Assembly (NCBI RefSeq): GCF_003149675.1
Contig: NZ_LWMS01000010.1
Coordinates: forward strand, 143,958-207,957
From: Methanosphaera cuniculi
GTDB lineage: Archaea; Methanobacteriota; Methanobacteria; Methanobacteriales; Methanobacteriaceae
DNA: 64,000 nucleotides
Reading direction: 5' to 3'
Shown: piece by piece, positions 38,396 to 48,123 of the stretch
Position numbering within the stretch: the stretch's first letter is position 1
Layout: every line of letters starts with the position of its first letter
The notes under the pieces: model-generated
What the model saw: the letters and a program-made list of their open reading frames with translations, nothing else
What the model was told of the DNA's origin: nothing
The model's database searches: none
Position numbers and translations under genes: made by a program

Positions 38396-38878
38396 ATGTT
38401 AGGCGAAGAAGAATTACGTAAACTATTTCCAGAATATGAAGATACAATACAACCATCAGGAATAGATCTTAAAGTTGATAAAATATATGAACAAACAACT
38501 GGTGGATCATTAATTGATAATCAAAAAAATCTACCTGAAATCAAAGAGTTAAAATGTGATGAAAACGAAATATACACACTAAAACCAAAAACAGCATACA
38601 GCGTAACAATCATGGGAAAAACACATATACCAGTAGGATATACAATGTTGTATCTTCCACGCTCAACACTTCTAAGATCATTTATATCAGTACATACAGC
38701 AGTAGGAGATCCAGGATTTTATGGAACATTACAATTTATGATTGTAAATAATGGAGAATATGAATATAAGCTAAAAAAAGGTGAAAGAATAGCACAAGCT
38801 GTAGTATTTAAAGTTACTGGATCTGGAGAATATGATGGATCATACCAGGAAAAAAATAATATAAATAAAGGGAGTTGA
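38396..38878 (+). CDS. dUTP diphosphatase / dCTP deaminase-type enzyme
   Basis: 160 residues. The trimeric dUTPase fold is shown by IQPSGIDLKVDKIYE, the substrate motif LYLPRSTLLRSFISVHTAVG, DPGFYGTLQFMIVNNG, and RIAQAVVFKVTGSGEYDGSYQ. Archaeal members can be dUTPases, dCTP deaminases or bifunctional, and this cannot be settled from sequence. It limits dUTP and supports dTTP synthesis. GAGGG precedes the ATG. The acetolactate synthase-like gene starts nine bases after its stop, so the two are likely co-transcribed. Confidence 0.85.
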   Translation: MLGEEELRKLFPEYEDTIQPSGIDLKVDKIYEQTTGGSLIDNQKNLPEIKELKCDENEIYTLKPKTAYSVTIMGKTHIPVGYTMLYLPRSTLLRSFISVHTAVGDPGFYGTLQFMIVNNGEYEYKLKKGERIAQAVVFKVTGSGEYDGSYQEKNNINKGS

Positions 38879-38887
38879 TGAAATAAG

Positions 38888-40471
38888 ATGACTCAAGATA
38901 AAAATATAGCAGAACACCTAATTGAAACACTAGAAAAAAATGGTGTAAAATACATATTTGGATATCCAGGTGAACAAGTACTAGCAATATATGAAGCTTT
39001 ACGAAAAAGTAAAATACAACACATACTAATGCGTCATGAACAAGCAGCAGTACATGCAGCAGATGCATATGCACGTATAACAGGTGAATATGGAGTATGT
39101 CTTGCAACAGCAGGACCTGGAGCTATGAATCTTACAATGGGAACTGCCGCTGCATATAAGGATAATGTACCAATCATACTAATATCAGGAGATGTAGATT
39201 CAAATGTTAAAGGACAAGACACATTTCAAGATATAGATTTAAACTCCGTATTTAAACCAATAACAATAAAATCATACAAGGTAAATACACCAGAAAAACT
39301 ACAAAACAACATAAATGAAATATTCAAATACAAAAAAGATGGAATAACAGGACCATTCTACATTAACATGTCAAAAGATATCCAATACAAACCACACAAT
39401 ACACATCATAAAATAATAGAACATGAAAACATAAAACTACCTAAACAAAACGATATAGATGATATCATAAAAAGTATAGAAGAATCAGAAAGACCTATAA
39501 TAATAGCAGGTTCTGGAATAATTTATGCAGATGCAATCAAGGAATTTGAAGAATTCATCAAAAAAACAAAAATACCAGTAACAACATCATACCATGCACG
39601 AGGAATAATATCAGAAAAAGATCCACAAAACCTAGGGCTACAAGGAAACCGTTCAACACAAAAAAACAGAAAAACAACAGAAAATGCAGATCTAATACTA
39701 GCATTTGCAACAAAACTAAGCGAACGTACAATGAAAAATGTTAAAACCGATAACATAATACAGATAAACACAAAAGAAGAACACAAAAAATGCGATAAAT
39801 TCTACAAATACAACATAAAAGACATACTAACAAAATTAAATGAACAACAACTACCAAAAGTTAATCCTAAGTGGATTGAGGAAATTGAAAACATAAAAAC
39901 TGAAAAACCAAGAAAACCAGAAGATACACAAAAACTAAACCCAGAAGTTGTAATTCAAGAAATACTAAAAAAAGCAGATGAAAACACAACAATAATACTA
40001 GATGCTGGAACTACACCAACATACTTAACATTACACTCAAAACTAGATAAACACTCACAGATGATATTTCCAGGTGGATTTGGACCTATGGGATATTCAC
40101 TTCCAGCAAGTATAGGAGCAGCATTTGCACGTGATAATGATATAATATTTGCAACAACAGGTGATGGATCTGTGCAAATGACAATAGAAGAACTAGCAGT
40201 TATTAGCCGATACCAGTTACCTGTAATAATATTCATAATAAACAATGAATCACTAGGAATAATAAAACAATGGCAAGATATGGCAGATAATCCAAACTAT
40301 GAGGTAAGCTTGGATAATCCAGACTTTATAAAAATAGCTGAAGCTTATAATATAAAAGCTGATAATATCACATCACTTGATGAGTTAAACACTAAATTAG
40401 ATCAAGCAATATCAGAAAAAAAACCTCATCTTTTCAATATTGAAGTTGAAAATATTCACATACCACTATAA
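38888..40471 (+). CDS. Thiamine-diphosphate enzyme, acetolactate synthase large-subunit-like
   Basis: 527 residues with three TPP domains: the N-terminal block IFGYPGEQVLAIYEAL, the catalytic glutamate in LMRHEQAAVHAADAYARITG, and ATAGPGAMNLTMGTAAAY. The middle domain has PIIIAGSGI. The C-terminal domain has GGFGPMGYSLPASIGAAF and the TPP-binding TTGDGSVQMTIEELAV...NN. It is shorter than canonical IlvB (about 560-590), and no ilvN follows, so it may be a paralogue with another 2-keto acid substrate. AGGGAGTTGATG, overlapping the upstream stop, is its ribosome-binding site. Confidence 0.82.
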   Translation: MTQDKNIAEHLIETLEKNGVKYIFGYPGEQVLAIYEALRKSKIQHILMRHEQAAVHAADAYARITGEYGVCLATAGPGAMNLTMGTAAAYKDNVPIILISGDVDSNVKGQDTFQDIDLNSVFKPITIKSYKVNTPEKLQNNINEIFKYKKDGITGPFYINMSKDIQYKPHNTHHKIIEHENIKLPKQNDIDDIIKSIEESERPIIIAGSGIIYADAIKEFEEFIKKTKIPVTTSYHARGIISEKDPQNLGLQGNRSTQKNRKTTENADLILAFATKLSERTMKNVKTDNIIQINTKEEHKKCDKFYKYNIKDILTKLNEQQLPKVNPKWIEEIENIKTEKPRKPEDTQKLNPEVVIQEILKKADENTTIILDAGTTPTYLTLHSKLDKHSQMIFPGGFGPMGYSLPASIGAAFARDNDIIFATTGDGSVQMTIEELAVISRYQLPVIIFIINNESLGIIKQWQDMADNPNYEVSLDNPDFIKIAEAYNIKADNITSLDELNTKLDQAISEKKPHLFNIEVENIHIPL

Positions 40472-40517
40472 AAAAAAAATTCAAAAAGTAAAAAAAGGTA
40501 TGTAATTAAGAAAAAGA

Positions 40518-40620
40518 AAATGAGAAATTCTATATTTTTTAGAATAACAAGTGTAAAAAAAAATATTTTATTAGTTCTCATTTTTTTTATAAAAGTTTTA
40601 ATCTTCTTTCCTAATTTTTT
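40518..40620. terminator. Probable bidirectional terminator region
   Basis: AATGAGAA (about 40518-40526) is complementary to TTCTCATT (about 40575-40583), with A and T tracts on both sides, between two convergent genes. The stem is long-looped and may form only partly. Confidence 0.35.
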
Positions 40621-40623
40621 TTT

Positions 40624-41250
40624 TCATGTTTTAGCTTTATTTTCAGCTATTTTTTGAAATGGACATACTGTTATACAATAGGTGCATCCATGTGTGTATC
40701 CTATACATTTTTTCTTATCAAAGTATATTTCACCATTTTTAATGTGTAGTGCATGGTCTGGACAGTTTTTAACACACATATAACATTTACTACATGTTGA
40801 TCTGACACGTTTTTTAATATCATTTTTAGTAGGTGTTGTATTTACTGGCATATCTGTTGTTATTAGAATGATTTTATGTCCTGGTCCTATACTATCTGTA
40901 ATTAGTAGTTTGTTATTTCCAATGTATCCCATGATTGCTTTTTGTGCTATTATTGAAAAATTCATACTCATATCAAGCTGGTCAATCATATATGTATGAT
41001 ATCCCATATCTTCAATAAAATCACACATTTTAGTCATAATATCTGTTATTACAACGTATAATTCCTTATATTTTTGTTTAAGACTCATATCTGGTGTTAC
41101 ACCTAGTAATTCATCATCCATTTTAATAAGTGCTACTATGGTATTTGGATACATTTCATCTGTTGTATGTTCTTCATCTATTGTTGTGTATGCTATTTCA
41201 CTTATTCCAAGTGATTTTGTATATTTTTCAAATTTTTCTACATCAGACAT
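40624..41250 (-). CDS. 4Fe-4S ferredoxin-type protein (epoxyqueuosine reductase-like)
   Basis: 208 residues. The N-terminal 145 residues lack known cysteines and resemble the QueG-like (COG1600) domain remotely. The C-terminus has CSKCYMCVKNCPDHALHIKN, then CIGYTHGCTYCITVCPF, giving two [4Fe-4S] sites. It is likely an electron-transfer or reductase protein. It lies 15 bases after the end of the endonuclease IV gene on the same strand, so both are probably one transcript. No substrate is suggested by neighbours. Confidence 0.75.
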   Translation of the reverse strand: MSDVEKFEKYTKSLGISEIAYTTIDEEHTTDEMYPNTIVALIKMDDELLGVTPDMSLKQKYKELYVVITDIMTKMCDFIEDMGYHTYMIDQLDMSMNFSIIAQKAIMGYIGNNKLLITDSIGPGHKIILITTDMPVNTTPTKNDIKKRVRSTCSKCYMCVKNCPDHALHIKNGEIYFDKKKCIGYTHGCTYCITVCPFQKIAENKAKT

Positions 41251-41265
41251 AAAAAAACAAATCCT

Positions 41266-42105
41266 CTATAGGTCTTTATAGTTTTCACGTAGTAATTCTA
41301 TTTCTTTTTTATATCCAATTATGTTATCATGTGGAGTTTCAAGATAAAATGGTAAATTACGTAATCGTTTATCATTAATTATGTTAACTATTGCATCTTG
41401 TCCTATTTTACCTTCACCTATTTTTGCATGACGATCTTTGTGTGAGTTAAGTCCATATATACTATCATTAAGATGTATAGCTTTAAGTCTGTATAATCCT
41501 ATTACATCATCAAAATGGTCAAGTACACCATCAAGATCATCTACAATGTCATATCCTGCATCATAAACATGGCATGTATCAAGACATACTCCTATTTTTT
41601 CATCTATTTCTACTTTTTCAATTATTGCCTGTAATTCTTCAAAGTTACTTCCAATCTCTGTTCCTTTTCCTGCCATTGTTTCAAGAAGAATAGTTGTATT
41701 TTGATCATCACATATGAGATTATTAAGTGATTCTGATATTAGATTAATTCCTTTTTCAACTCCCTGTCCTACATGACTTCCAGGATGAAAGTTATACATA
41801 TTATTTGGCATCCTATTAAGTCTATCAAGATCATCTTCAAATAGTTCATATGAATTTTTACGAGTTTTCTCAGATTTTGATGCAAGATTTATTACATATG
41901 GTGCATGTGCTAGTATTACTGGTATATTGTTATTTTCCATAATTTGTGAAAGTTGTTCTACATCTTTCATATCAAGAGGTTTAGCTTGTCCTCCTCGTGG
42001 ACTTCGTGTGAAAAATTGGAATGTATTTGCATCTATTGTGAGTGCTTCACGTCCTACATTTGCATATCCTTTACTTATTGATAAGTGTGGTCCTATTACT
42101 AACAT
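41266..42105 (-). CDS. nfo: Deoxyribonuclease IV (AP endonuclease)
   Basis: I use the ATG at 42105 (MLVIGPHLSISKGYANVGRE) because AAGGA lies about nine bases upstream; an earlier ATG at 42117 is too close to that site. The 279 residues carry the zinc ligands in LAHAPYVINLAS, FHPGSHVGQGV, TMAGKGTEIGSN, GVCLDTCHVYDAGYD, HLNDS and KDRHAKIGEGKIG, then ETPHDN. It cleaves 5' of abasic sites in base excision repair. It is probably co-transcribed with the Fe-S protein gene. Confidence 0.94.
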   Translation of the reverse strand: MLVIGPHLSISKGYANVGREALTIDANTFQFFTRSPRGGQAKPLDMKDVEQLSQIMENNNIPVILAHAPYVINLASKSEKTRKNSYELFEDDLDRLNRMPNNMYNFHPGSHVGQGVEKGINLISESLNNLICDDQNTTILLETMAGKGTEIGSNFEELQAIIEKVEIDEKIGVCLDTCHVYDAGYDIVDDLDGVLDHFDDVIGLYRLKAIHLNDSIYGLNSHKDRHAKIGEGKIGQDAIVNIINDKRLRNLPFYLETPHDNIIGYKKEIELLRENYKDL

Positions 42106-42261
42106 ATTATTAATCATTCCTTCTAAAAATTATTTTTTTTATGTAAATTTTTATAATAATATCTTTTTTTTCTAAAATAATTTTTTTCTGTCTTTAATAT
42201 TAAATTATTAATACTAAAAAATATAAAATTTTATATAATATTAATAAATGAAGGATAATTT

Positions 42262-43203
42262 ATGGAAACTAATAGAATTTTAGTAACGGGTGGAGCAGGA
42301 TTTATTGGAACAAATCTTGTTAATGAATTAAGAAGTAGAGGACATGAAGTTATAGCAGCAGATTTATTAAATAATGATCGAGAAGACTATGTACGTACAG
42401 ATGTAAGATTCTACAGACAATTAGAACGTACATTCGAAGAAGAAGGACCATTTGATTATGTTTATCATCTAGCAGCAGAATATGGTCGTTGGAATGGTGA
42501 GGATTACTATGAAAACCTATGGCAAACAAATGTTATAGGAACAAAAAATATGATAAGACTCCAGGAAAAAAATAAATTCCGAATGATCTTCTTTTCATCA
42601 GCTGAAGTATACGGAGATTATGATGGAATAATGTCAGAAGATGTAATGGAAAATAATCCAATACGTGATACATACCAGATGAATGATTATGCAATAAGTA
42701 AATGGGATGGAGAACTTATGTGTATGAATTCAGCAACAATGCATGATACAGAAACTGTACGTGTAAGACCAGTAAACTGTTATGGACCTGGAGAAGCATA
42801 CACACCATATCGTGGATTTATACCAAAATTCACATACCTTGCATTACATGATAAGCCATACACTGTATATGAAGGACATAAAAGAATTATAGATTATGTT
42901 GGAGATACTGTTAAAACCTTTGCAAACATAGTAGATAACTTCAAAGCAGGTGAAGCATATAATATTGGTGGAAATACAGACTGGGAAATGGATATACGAG
43001 ACTACTCAGATTTAGTATTAAAAGCAACAGGTCGTGATGATAGTCTAGTTACATATAAGGAAGCTGAACCATTTACAACAAAAGTTAAAACAATTGACTT
43101 TTCAAAATCTATTCGTGATTTAAAACATGATCCTAAGGTAAAACCAGAAGAAGGAATTAAGAAAACCGCAGAATGGATGAAATGGTACTACCGTCTAGAA
43201 TAA
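42262..43203 (+). CDS. NAD-dependent sugar epimerase/dehydratase (SDR extended)
   Basis: 313 residues. N-terminal NAD-binding GGAGFIGTNLVNELRSRGHE, then VYHLAAEYGRWNGEDYYENL, catalytic FFSSAEVYGDYDG and YAISKWDGELM (YxxxK), and PVNCYGPGEAYTPY. It probably interconverts a nucleotide sugar for surface glycans; the exact sugar is not determinable. It opens the second glycan cluster and is convergent with the GT4 gene. Confidence 0.87.
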   Translation: METNRILVTGGAGFIGTNLVNELRSRGHEVIAADLLNNDREDYVRTDVRFYRQLERTFEEEGPFDYVYHLAAEYGRWNGEDYYENLWQTNVIGTKNMIRLQEKNKFRMIFFSSAEVYGDYDGIMSEDVMENNPIRDTYQMNDYAISKWDGELMCMNSATMHDTETVRVRPVNCYGPGEAYTPYRGFIPKFTYLALHDKPYTVYEGHKRIIDYVGDTVKTFANIVDNFKAGEAYNIGGNTDWEMDIRDYSDLVLKATGRDDSLVTYKEAEPFTTKVKTIDFSKSIRDLKHDPKVKPEEGIKKTAEWMKWYYRLE

Positions 43204-43338
43204 AATATGAGAAAAAATGTTTTTTTTAGGAAAAAAATAAAAAAATATTAACTTATTATTTCCTAAAAAATATTATTAACTACTCTTCTTTTTTTTTAAT
43301 TTTTATCTCTTTTTTTTCTATAAAAAAAAATAATAACT

Positions 43339-44463
43339 TTAATTTTTTAATTTATTTATGTATTTATTTAGTTTTTCACCTATTGCTTGTTTTGAATAGT
43401 TTTTAGATTGAGCATATCCTTCTTTTTGTAATTTTTTATAAAGCTCTTCATCTGTTAAGATTTTAAGTAGTGCATCTGCTAGTTGTTCATAGTTTCGTGG
43501 TTCATAGAAAAGTCCACCATATCTTCCACTTGCTTCTACTACTGGTGGAATTTCTGCTGCTACAAATGGTGTTTTAAGTGAGATTGCTTCAATTATTACA
43601 ATTCCAAATCCTTCAACTACACTTGGAAGACAAAATACGTCTGATGAGTTTACTACTTTCATTACATCTTCATGTTTTTCAACAAAGCCCATGAATTCTA
43701 TGTTATCATCAACACCTAGTTTATGTGTTAGTTGTATTAGGTTGTCTTTTTCAGGTCCTGTTCCTATTATTTTACATTGTATGTCTGGTATTGTTTTTTT
43801 AATTATGCAAACAGCCTTAATTAGATCTTTTACTCGTTTATAGTCTACTAGTCTTGCTACACAGCTTATGGTTGGTTTATCATATTTTTCTGATGTTACA
43901 TTTGGAAAGTCTACTATGTTATGTACTGTTTTTATATGTTCTGGATTTGTGTATTTTTGTAGATTTTTATTTGTATAATCAGATACTGGTAAGATGAGAT
44001 CTATGTCTTGATTTAGGATGTATCGTTCCATTGCTTCACCAAAGAGTCCTGGTAGTCCCATCATTTTAGTCCATCGTCCGATCCATACATCATGATATCT
44101 TGCTACAACTGGTATGTTTAGTTTTTGTGATGATTTATATGCTACAGGATATGTTATGAAATTATATCCTATTATTATGTCAATGTCCTTTAATTTACAT
44201 GCTTGTTTGTATGCTTCTTTCATGAATTTAAGTCTTTTTATGAATGATCCTTTTTGTGTATAGTCTCTTTTGTTTCCACAACATATTACATGTATATCTC
44301 CTATGTAGAAATCATCTTTTCCTGATTCATTTGATGTTATTACTGTTATGTTGTTGTATTTTGATAGTTCTACAGCTTCATTATATGCACATACTTCAAC
44401 TCCACCTTTAATTTCAAGATCTTCACTTTGTGGAAAGTATTCTGTTATTATTGCTATGTTCAT
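43339..44463 (-). CDS. Glycosyltransferase family 4
   Basis: Start chosen at the ATG at 44463 (MNIAIITEYFPQSEDLEIKG), preceded by GGAGG; an in-frame ATG six codons upstream overlaps the ribosome-binding site. The 374 residues include GGVEVCAYNEAVELSKYN, VARYHDVWIGRWTKMMGLPG, LPVSDYTNKNLQKY, SCVARLVDYKRVKDLIKA and CLPSVVEGFGIVIIEAIS (EGFG donor motif). A retaining transferase for surface glycan assembly is expected. Confidence 0.87.
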   Translation of the reverse strand: MNIAIITEYFPQSEDLEIKGGVEVCAYNEAVELSKYNNITVITSNESGKDDFYIGDIHVICCGNKRDYTQKGSFIKRLKFMKEAYKQACKLKDIDIIIGYNFITYPVAYKSSQKLNIPVVARYHDVWIGRWTKMMGLPGLFGEAMERYILNQDIDLILPVSDYTNKNLQKYTNPEHIKTVHNIVDFPNVTSEKYDKPTISCVARLVDYKRVKDLIKAVCIIKKTIPDIQCKIIGTGPEKDNLIQLTHKLGVDDNIEFMGFVEKHEDVMKVVNSSDVFCLPSVVEGFGIVIIEAISLKTPFVAAEIPPVVEASGRYGGLFYEPRNYEQLADALLKILTDEELYKKLQKEGYAQSKNYSKQAIGEKLNKYINKLKN

Positions 44464-44637
44464 TGTTAGTTTTTCCTCCATCTGGTAGTAGATAATTAAG
44501 TAAGTATGAAAAATGATTTTTTTTTCTTTTAAATAATAAAATTGTATGTTGTTTTATCCTAAAAAAAAAGAAAGAGTATTTAAAAAAAAAATATTAAAAG
44601 AGGTGGTGACTTTTTTTAACCAAATTCTCTAATTTTA

Positions 44638-45870
44638 TTATTGGTTTTCTTTTTTAATGTAGTAGTTTAGTTGATCACGTATAATGTCATCTACTGAATG
44701 TTTTATTTCAACACCTAGTTTTTGTATTTTCTTTGTATTAGAAAAGAGTATTGGTACTTCAGCTGGACGGAAACGTGCTGGGTTAAATTCTACTTTTACA
44801 TCACCATTGTCTGTATTTACAATTATTCCCTTATCTTCAATATTATATTCAAGTTCATTATTAAGCATCATTGAGTCAACTTTGGTTTTTGCAAATGATA
44901 CACCACAGTATTCATCATTATTCATCTCTGCAGGGTCATCTACTTTTTTATCTCCATTAAATGTGGAAATTGAGTTGATGTTTTCACCTGATTCTTTTAA
45001 ACTTAGAAGAATATATGTTAATATTGAGTTTGTTCTCATTGATCCTTGATTGTATACATCACCCTTATTTGCTTTTGTTGCTAATGTTAGGTATCCATCT
45101 ACAATATCATTTACATGAGTCCAGTCACGGAATGCATTTACATTTCCTATTGTAATTTTATCTGTTAATCCCATTTTAAGTTGCATTACCTGGTTTGTTA
45201 CTACTGATGTTACAAACATTTTTCCACGTCCTGCTCCTTCATGGTTAAATGCACGTGATACAACTGTGTCAATATCATATGAATGGTAGTAGTTACGAGT
45301 TAAAAAGTCACCATATACTTTTGATACTGCATATGGACTCATTGGTCTTAAGGGGTTTGTTTCAGCAATTGGTAGTTCTGTTGTTTGACCTTCCTTGAGA
45401 TCTGGGAATATTGTTCCATATTGTTTTATTACACGTTCATATTGTTGTTGTGATGATATTACAAGTCCATATTCTTCGCTTGATCCTGCAAATATCATTC
45501 TTGCATCTGAATCTTTTATTCTCATTGCTTCAAGTAGGTTACTTGTTCCCATTGCATTGTTTTGTTCTGTGTCTGCTGGGTTGTCAAATGATTGTGGTAC
45601 AAATGATTGTGCTGCTAGGTGGAATATGTAGTCTGGTTCTGCTGTATCTATTGCATTTGCTATTGATGTTATGTCTTTAAGATTTCCTGTAAGTGGTGTT
45701 ACTTTTCCATCAAGTTCATGGTTTTGCATATTTACAGGTGTTACTCCATCTGCTCGACGACGAAGTAGTCCATAGACATTACTTCCTTCATTTACTAGTC
45801 TTTCTGCTAGATATGATCCTACAAATCCACTTATTCCTGTGATTAGTACGTTTTTGTCTTTGAAATTCAT
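44638..45870 (-). CDS. GDP-mannose 4,6-dehydratase-like SDR protein
   Basis: 410 residues. NAD-binding LITGISGFVGSYLAERLVNE, the RRRADGVTPVN loop, FHLAAQSFVPQSFDNPADTE, the catalytic GSSEEYGLV, and the MSPYAVSKVYGDFLTRNYYH (YxxxK) resemble GDP-mannose dehydratases and related GDP/dTDP-sugar dehydratases. It is longer than usual (about 340-350) because of a C-terminal extension containing DPAEMNNDEYCGVSFAKTKV and a region rich in Asn and Asp. It lies upstream of the GT4 gene on the same strand, with about 175 nt between them. Confidence 0.82.
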   Translation of the reverse strand: MNFKDKNVLITGISGFVGSYLAERLVNEGSNVYGLLRRRADGVTPVNMQNHELDGKVTPLTGNLKDITSIANAIDTAEPDYIFHLAAQSFVPQSFDNPADTEQNNAMGTSNLLEAMRIKDSDARMIFAGSSEEYGLVISSQQQYERVIKQYGTIFPDLKEGQTTELPIAETNPLRPMSPYAVSKVYGDFLTRNYYHSYDIDTVVSRAFNHEGAGRGKMFVTSVVTNQVMQLKMGLTDKITIGNVNAFRDWTHVNDIVDGYLTLATKANKGDVYNQGSMRTNSILTYILLSLKESGENINSISTFNGDKKVDDPAEMNNDEYCGVSFAKTKVDSMMLNNELEYNIEDKGIIVNTDNGDVKVEFNPARFRPAEVPILFSNTKKIQKLGVEIKHSVDDIIRDQLNYYIKKENQ

Positions 45871-46104
45871 ATAAATTTTGTCCTCTCAAGTATTAATAAA
45901 ATTGTTGTTTTTATTGATTTATAGGTTTATTATTTATACTTTTTATAATGTTGTTTTTTAGTTTATTACTATTAATATTTACTTTAATTGTAAAGGTAGT
46001 ATTTTATCCTTAAAATATAATAGATTTAGTATATAAAAATAGTAATTAGAAAGTTGAAAATATATATTATATTAACATCGAATAAGTGGAGATTTTAGAT
46101 TATA

Positions 46105-46977
46105 ATGACTAAGACTGCTGTATTATTACCTGCATATAATGAAGAAGTATCAATAGCAAGTATGATTATCTTATCTGAAAATTATGCTGATGAGGTAATA
46201 GTAGTTGATGATGGAAGTAATGATAGAACAGCTCAAATAGCTGAAAAAACCAATGCAACAGTCATAAGACATGAAAAAAACAAGGGAAAAGGAGCTGCTC
46301 TAAAAACTGGCTTTGATTATGTTAAAAATAAAGACTTTGACATCCTTGTTACAATAGATGCAGATGGACAACATAACCCATCAGAAATACCACAAGTCAT
46401 ACAGCCAATAGTAGATAAAAAGGCAGACATTGTAAATGGAAGCCGTTATATTAATGGTGGAAGTAAAAATACGCCAACATACAGAAGAGTTGGACAAACC
46501 GTACTTGATAGTGCAACTAATCTTGCATCAGGTGTAAAACTAACAGATTCTCAGAGTGGATTTAGAGCATTTTCAAGATATTCTCTTGATCATTTTAACT
46601 TTGACCCAGATGGTTTTGGAATAGAAAGTGATATGATAATAGAAGCTGTAAATAACAATCTTAAAATATGTGAAGTTGAAATAACAGTACGATATGATGT
46701 TTATACAACAACTGATAATCCAATTCTACAAGGTCTTAGTGTACTTATGCGAATTTTTGAAATTATGCGTTTTAACAGACCATTATACTTCTATGGTATA
46801 ACAGGAATAGTTGTAATATTCTTTGGAATACTCATACTTCTAACACTTAATATGTCAGGTTACATGACTAACATGTATCTAACAGCAATGGGATTATGTA
46901 TCCTTGTTGTTGGTATAATTCTAATATTATCTGGAATAATAACAGATACACACTCCACATTAAATCGAAAAAAATAA
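46105..46977 (+). CDS. Glycosyltransferase family 2 with C-terminal membrane helices
   Basis: 290 residues. The catalytic half has LPAYNEEVSIASMI, IVVDDGSNDRTAQIA, KGAALKTGFDYV, LVTIDADGQHNPSEIP (DxD) and LTDSQSGFRAFSR. Two membrane helices follow residue 230 (FYGITGIVVIFFGILILL and NMYLTAMGLCILVVGIIL). This is the membrane-anchored version of the dolichyl-phosphate-hexose synthase type seen at 261-968. AAGTGGAG lies upstream. It probably supplies lipid-linked sugar for the surrounding glycan genes. Confidence 0.9.
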   Translation: MTKTAVLLPAYNEEVSIASMIILSENYADEVIVVDDGSNDRTAQIAEKTNATVIRHEKNKGKGAALKTGFDYVKNKDFDILVTIDADGQHNPSEIPQVIQPIVDKKADIVNGSRYINGGSKNTPTYRRVGQTVLDSATNLASGVKLTDSQSGFRAFSRYSLDHFNFDPDGFGIESDMIIEAVNNNLKICEVEITVRYDVYTTTDNPILQGLSVLMRIFEIMRFNRPLYFYGITGIVVIFFGILILLTLNMSGYMTNMYLTAMGLCILVVGIILILSGIITDTHSTLNRKK

Positions 46978-47031
46978 TATTAAAAAGAATATAAGACAAA
47001 CTAAAAAAAAATATATGTGAGGATGATATTA

Positions 47032-47820
47032 ATGAATTTTGATGAATATAAAGGAAAAGTAATCTTTATAGGAGCAGGACCAGGAGCACCAGATCTAATA
47101 ACAGTAAGAGGAGCTGAAGCAATAAAAAATGCTGATGTAATAATCTATGCAGGATCACTAGTAAATCCTGAAATATTAGGTATTGCAAAAAAAGATGCTA
47201 AAATATATGATAGTGCACAAATGGACTTAGATGAAATAATAGCAGTAATTAAACAAGCACACGATGAAAACAAGATAACAGCACGTGTACATACAGGAGA
47301 TCCTGCAATATATGGTGCAATAGCAGAACAAATCAACCAACTAAAAGCACTAGATATTGGATATACTATAATACCAGGTGTAAGCAGCTTATTTGGAACA
47401 GCAGCAGCACTAGAATCACAACTAACACTACCTGAAGTATCACAGACAATTATCATAACAAGACCTGAAGGACGAACTCCAAAACCATCAAAAGAATCAC
47501 TCGCAAAACTTGCAGAACACAATGCAACAATGTGTATATTCCTCGGAATACACATGATAGATAAAGTTGTAGAAGAACTTAAAAAAGAATACGCACCTGA
47601 TACACCAGTTGCAGTAGTTAAAAAAGCAACATGGCCAGACCAGGAAATTGTACGTGGAACACTTGATGACATTGCACAGAAAGTATATGATGCAGGATTT
47701 ACAAAAACAGCAATGATTGTAGTAGGAGATGTACTAGATCAACAAAGTGGAGAACAATCAAAACTATATGATCCACACTTCGCACACATGTATCGTGATG
47801 CAAAAGAAGATGATGAATAA
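47032..47820 (+). CDS. cbiF: Cobalt-precorrin-4 C11-methyltransferase
   Basis: I place the start at the ATG at 47032 (MNFDEYKGKVIFIGAGPGAP), with GTGAGG nine bases upstream. The 262 residues match CbiF/CobM: GAGPGAPDLITVRG, IIYAGSLVNPEIL, ARVHTGDPAIYGAIAEQI, IIPGVSSLFGTAAALESQLT, IITRPEGRTP, and ATWPDQEIVRGTL. It methylates C11 of cobalt-precorrin-4 in the anaerobic cobamide pathway. Corrinoids are central for methanogens that use methanol. Other cobamide genes are elsewhere. Confidence 0.94.
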   Translation: MNFDEYKGKVIFIGAGPGAPDLITVRGAEAIKNADVIIYAGSLVNPEILGIAKKDAKIYDSAQMDLDEIIAVIKQAHDENKITARVHTGDPAIYGAIAEQINQLKALDIGYTIIPGVSSLFGTAAALESQLTLPEVSQTIIITRPEGRTPKPSKESLAKLAEHNATMCIFLGIHMIDKVVEELKKEYAPDTPVAVVKKATWPDQEIVRGTLDDIAQKVYDAGFTKTAMIVVGDVLDQQSGEQSKLYDPHFAHMYRDAKEDDE

Positions 47821-48123
47821 AAAAAAAATTATATACACATAACCTCCCCTTTTTTATAAAACCCCTCTTTTTTTATTATACTAATTTTATACAAAATAAA
47901 AGCATTTAAAAAAAAATTGTTTTTTTATAGACTATATATTCCTATTTTTTATATTAATCTAAAAATAAACTACCTATCCTAAAAATAAAGTATTTCCCAA
48001 TAAAAAAAAAGGAGTATTTCAATACTTAAATAAAAGAAAATCTAAAAAAAGTAAAAAAGAGAAAGATGAAAAAATAATAAATTAATTATTTTTCTTTCAT
48101 TGTTAAATCTATTTTAGTCATTT
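47821..48123. other. Spacer between cbiF and the SpoIIM-like gene
   Basis: Convergent genes; A/T tracts near 47850-47880 probably serve termination. I see no gene. Confidence 0.35.
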